From Flavobacteriales bacterium (lineage in GTDB: Bacteria > Bacteroidota > Bacteroidia > Flavobacteriales_D > Sanyastnellaceae): DNA of 7,628 nucleotides. The DNA is taken from positions 1-7,628 of the forward strand of contig JAIYCK010000011.1 in the NCBI GenBank assembly GCA_027488055.1, read 5' to 3'. Position numbers and translations under genes: made by a program. Shown here piece after piece: positions 6,346 through 7,628 of the stretch (positions are counted from its first letter, which is position 1; every line of letters begins with the position of its first letter). Below the pieces are notes generated by a model that was given only the letters and a program-made list of their open reading frames with translations, did no database searches and was not told the DNA's origin.

Positions 6346-6496
6346 AGCTGCAAGATACTTTCATATATGATCAAACAGTTTTGGAAATACCAAATCCGAT
6401 ACAAAATATTTACAATGCCCTTATGTTTTGATAGAACACCCTTAATATGACATTGAAATACAGTACGTTTATTTGTATCAACAAAAACGAATAGCA

Positions 6497-6670
6497 ATGA
6501 CACGTACCAACCGCATTACATTCATAGATGGTCTACTTGAGCAAGAATGTCACATCGGTGAGCCACTTCTCAAAACCATGAATGGTGTTGAAATGTTGGT
6601 TTTGCCACAAGGCGAATACATTCCACTTAGTCATGTGCTTCGCTTCAACGGGATTTCCTTTTTTCAATAA
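6497..6670 (+). CDS. Small hypothetical protein, 57 residues
   Basis: I do not recognise the family. The reading frame from ATG 6497 to TAA 6668-6670 gives a compact, beta-prone sequence: RITFIDG (5-11), a central CHIGEPLLKTMNGVEMLVL and a closing EYIPLSHVLRFNG. There is no signal peptide, membrane segment or cysteine pair (one Cys). An earlier in-frame ATG at 6473 would add eight residues (MYQQKRIA); 6497 is preferred because the upstream bases look like an AT-rich leader (caacaaaaacgaatagca). It is transcribed divergently from the Ate1-like gene, with 151 bp between the two starts. The codon pattern and balanced amino acid mix look coding, and no overlapping gene explains the frame. A regulatory or nucleic-acid-binding small barrel is conceivable, but nothing in the sequence proves it. 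Confidence 0.5.
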   Translation: MTRTNRITFIDGLLEQECHIGEPLLKTMNGVEMLVLPQGEYIPLSHVLRFNGISFFQ

Positions 6671-6748
6671 TTGATTAGAAATCCAATTATTTGATTGGCA
6701 TTGGTGACTGACCATTTGCCGATCACCTACTCTCCTTAAAGGTCAAAT

Positions 6749-6765
6749 CTATCAATCATTGATAG
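6749..6765. repeat. 17-bp perfect palindrome
   Basis: CTATCAA (6749-6755) and TTGATAG (6759-6765) are exact inverted repeats separated by TCA. It lies in a convergent spacer, far from any gene start, so an operator role is unlikely. An RNA hairpin in the 3' region of the small ORF transcript is more plausible. There is no U tract directly after it. Confidence 0.5.
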
Positions 6766-6882
6766 CTACCAAATGTTACCTTAATCTTACTTGCGCAATC
6801 CCTAGTAGCGCCTTCCTGCCTCATTCAGTCCACCACCCAACCGCTTTGCCTCGTTGTCCCATTTCTTGGCGGAACATGCCCT

Positions 6883-6919
6883 AAAAAAAGAGACCTCCAA
6901 TCTTTCGACTGAAGGCCCC
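6883..6919 (-). terminator. Intrinsic terminator of the DUF4397/T9SS gene
   Basis: Read on the minus strand, a long stem with several G-U pairs (positions 6919-6907 with 6902-6890) closes on a GAAA tetraloop (6906-6903) and is followed by seven Us (6889-6883). It lies 25 bases past the TAG stop at 6946-6944 and is placed as expected for termination of that gene. Confidence 0.8.
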
Positions 6920-6943
6920 TTCATCACTACTAACTCTCTACAA

Positions 6944-7628
6944 CTATCTAATGATGCCGAAACCAATGGTCTCGACTAGTTGCCTATTTTTAATTCGAAG
7001 GAAATAATATCCTTCTGGAAGATCACTTACGTCTAAATATTTTGTAAGTGTTGTTCCTACTTGCAAATTACGATCCAAAACTAATACTTTTCCATTGATA
7101 TCGATCAATTCCAAATCTAGAATTTGAGCTTCTTTCAAATCCAAGAGCATTTTAATCCTTGTGTGCGCAGGATTTGGAGAGACAGATAAACTTTGCACCA
7201 AATTACTTTCTTGCAATCCCACAAAAGTTGGCAGCGCGTAGGTAGTTCCATCGGCTTCTGCAGCATACATCGAAAGTGAAGGTCCATCGCTGTTATTGCC
7301 GGGATTTAGAAATCCCGATGCAAATAAGAAGACTGATTTACCAGCCATGCCATTGGCATTGACAGGCAATGCAAATTGGCCAAGCGCAGTTGCAGACGTT
7401 GTGCTCACATCGAGACCATAGTCGCCGCTTTCATCCAACGCCAAATACCCACCCAAACCATCGTACATGAGATTATCAACTATACCGAGCATGGGCAGAG
7501 TAATTTCAGACACATCGATACCCGGTGTATCAGAGGAACCATGATAAAAAATAATATCACACTGGTTCGCGTTTTGAGAAACTTCTCTGGCCTGATCAAA
7601 AACAGTCATGATAAATGGCTGCTGCGGA
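6944..7628 (-). CDS. DUF4397 domain protein with C-terminal T9SS type A sorting domain, 5' end outside window
   Basis: The frame is open to the right edge, so only the last 227 residues are visible; the ATG at 7609 is internal and not a likely start. Visible residues about 22-130 match DUF4397: CDIIFYHGSSDTPGIDV (23-39), then NLMYDGLGGYLALDESGDYGLDV (52-74) and GKSVFLFASGF (96-106). This beta-sandwich type is common in secreted Bacteroidota proteins. Residues about 145-227 are a T9SS type A C-terminal domain: VSPNPAHTRI (149-158), a LELIDINGKVL strand pair (172-182), DVSDLPEGYYFLRI (199-212) and the terminal FGIIR. Such domains direct export through the type IX secretion outer-membrane machine and are removed at the cell surface. 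The visible part is very acidic and polar, as expected for an exported protein. It probably starts far upstream with a signal peptide and further domains. Confidence 0.88.
   Translation of the reverse strand, partial: PQQPFIMTVFDQAREVSQNANQCDIIFYHGSSDTPGIDVSEITLPMLGIVDNLMYDGLGGYLALDESGDYGLDVSTTSATALGQFALPVNANGMAGKSVFLFASGFLNPGNNSDGPSLSMYAAEADGTTYALPTFVGLQESNLVQSLSVSPNPAHTRIKMLLDLKEAQILDLELIDINGKVLVLDRNLQVGTTLTKYLDVSDLPEGYYFLRIKNRQLVETIGFGIIR

Larger units (their letters stand above)
6671..6943. other. Convergent intergenic spacer with dyads
   Basis: No gene is seen between the stop of the 57-residue ORF and the stop of the T9SS cargo gene. It holds a perfect palindrome CTATCAA-TCA-TTGATAG (6749-6765), nested in a possible AAGGT/ACCTT stem (6739-6743 and 6778-6782), and the minus-strand terminator at 6883-6919. 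A GGATTTC/GAAATCC pair (6651-6657 and 6678-6684) flanks the end of the small ORF but has no T tract after it, so no clear + strand terminator is present. Confidence 0.6.

Noticed and set aside
6044..6370. + strand frame antisense to the Ate1-like gene
   Set aside because: The opposite strand encodes the conserved transferase motifs in this stretch; the antisense product looks like no known protein.
5220..6800. 11-base exact repeat CTTGCGCAATC at 5220-5230 and 6790-6800 taken alone
   Set aside because: An 11-mer pair is expected by chance several times in a window of this size; only the ordered multi-block similarity is kept as a weak finding.
1..7628. CRISPR arrays, insertion sequences, tRNA/rRNA genes, phage or defence systems
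   Set aside because: No direct-repeat arrays, transposase frames, terminal inverted repeats or tRNA/rRNA-like sequences were found on either strand.

Overview
The window looks like a chromosomal segment of a Bacteroidota (Sphingobacteriia/Flavobacteriia/Saprospiria-like) bacterium of moderate GC. The evidence is a C-terminal type IX secretion (T9SS) sorting domain at the right edge, a GldI-like FKBP lipoprotein, a DUF3127 protein (a family I know mainly from Bacteroidetes), and AT-rich leaders without clear Shine-Dalgarno sequences. I cannot name a genus.

Layout, left to right. 1-1159 (-): N-terminal part of a secreted Asp-box (BNR/sialidase-like) protein that runs off the left edge. 1349-1720 (+): DUF3127 OB-fold-like protein with an SSB-like acidic tail, followed by a hairpin terminator shared with the convergent gene. 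4902-1772 (-): a probable four-gene operon, nrnA (DHH phosphoesterase) > gldI-like FKBP lipoprotein > second, longer FKBP lipoprotein > membrane-anchored muramidase-like protein. The first three genes overlap by 4 and 29 bp and the fourth follows after 56 bp. 4903-5295: AT-rich intergenic region containing a + strand structured element that ends in a strong intrinsic terminator, a candidate small RNA of about 90 nt. 6345-5296 (-): divergent Ate1/Bpt-like aminoacyl-tRNA-protein transferase. 6497-6670 (+): a small 57-residue hypothetical protein. 6671-6943: non-coding spacer with a 17-bp palindrome and the terminator of the last gene. 7628-6944 (-): C-terminal part of a DUF4397 protein with a T9SS type A sorting domain, entering from the right edge.

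Functionally, the window mixes surface or secreted proteins (Asp-box protein, DUF4397-T9SS cargo) with envelope biogenesis factors (two periplasm-facing FKBP lipoproteins and a peptidoglycan hydrolase) co-transcribed with a housekeeping nano-RNA/pAp phosphatase. No mobile element, CRISPR array, tRNA, rRNA or obvious defence system is visible. The most interesting items are the unassigned terminated + strand RNA at about 5184-5275, the Ate1-like protein without the usual N-terminal CxxC and with a long extra C-terminus, the SSB-like tail on the DUF3127 protein, and the link between the FKBP pair and the muramidase.
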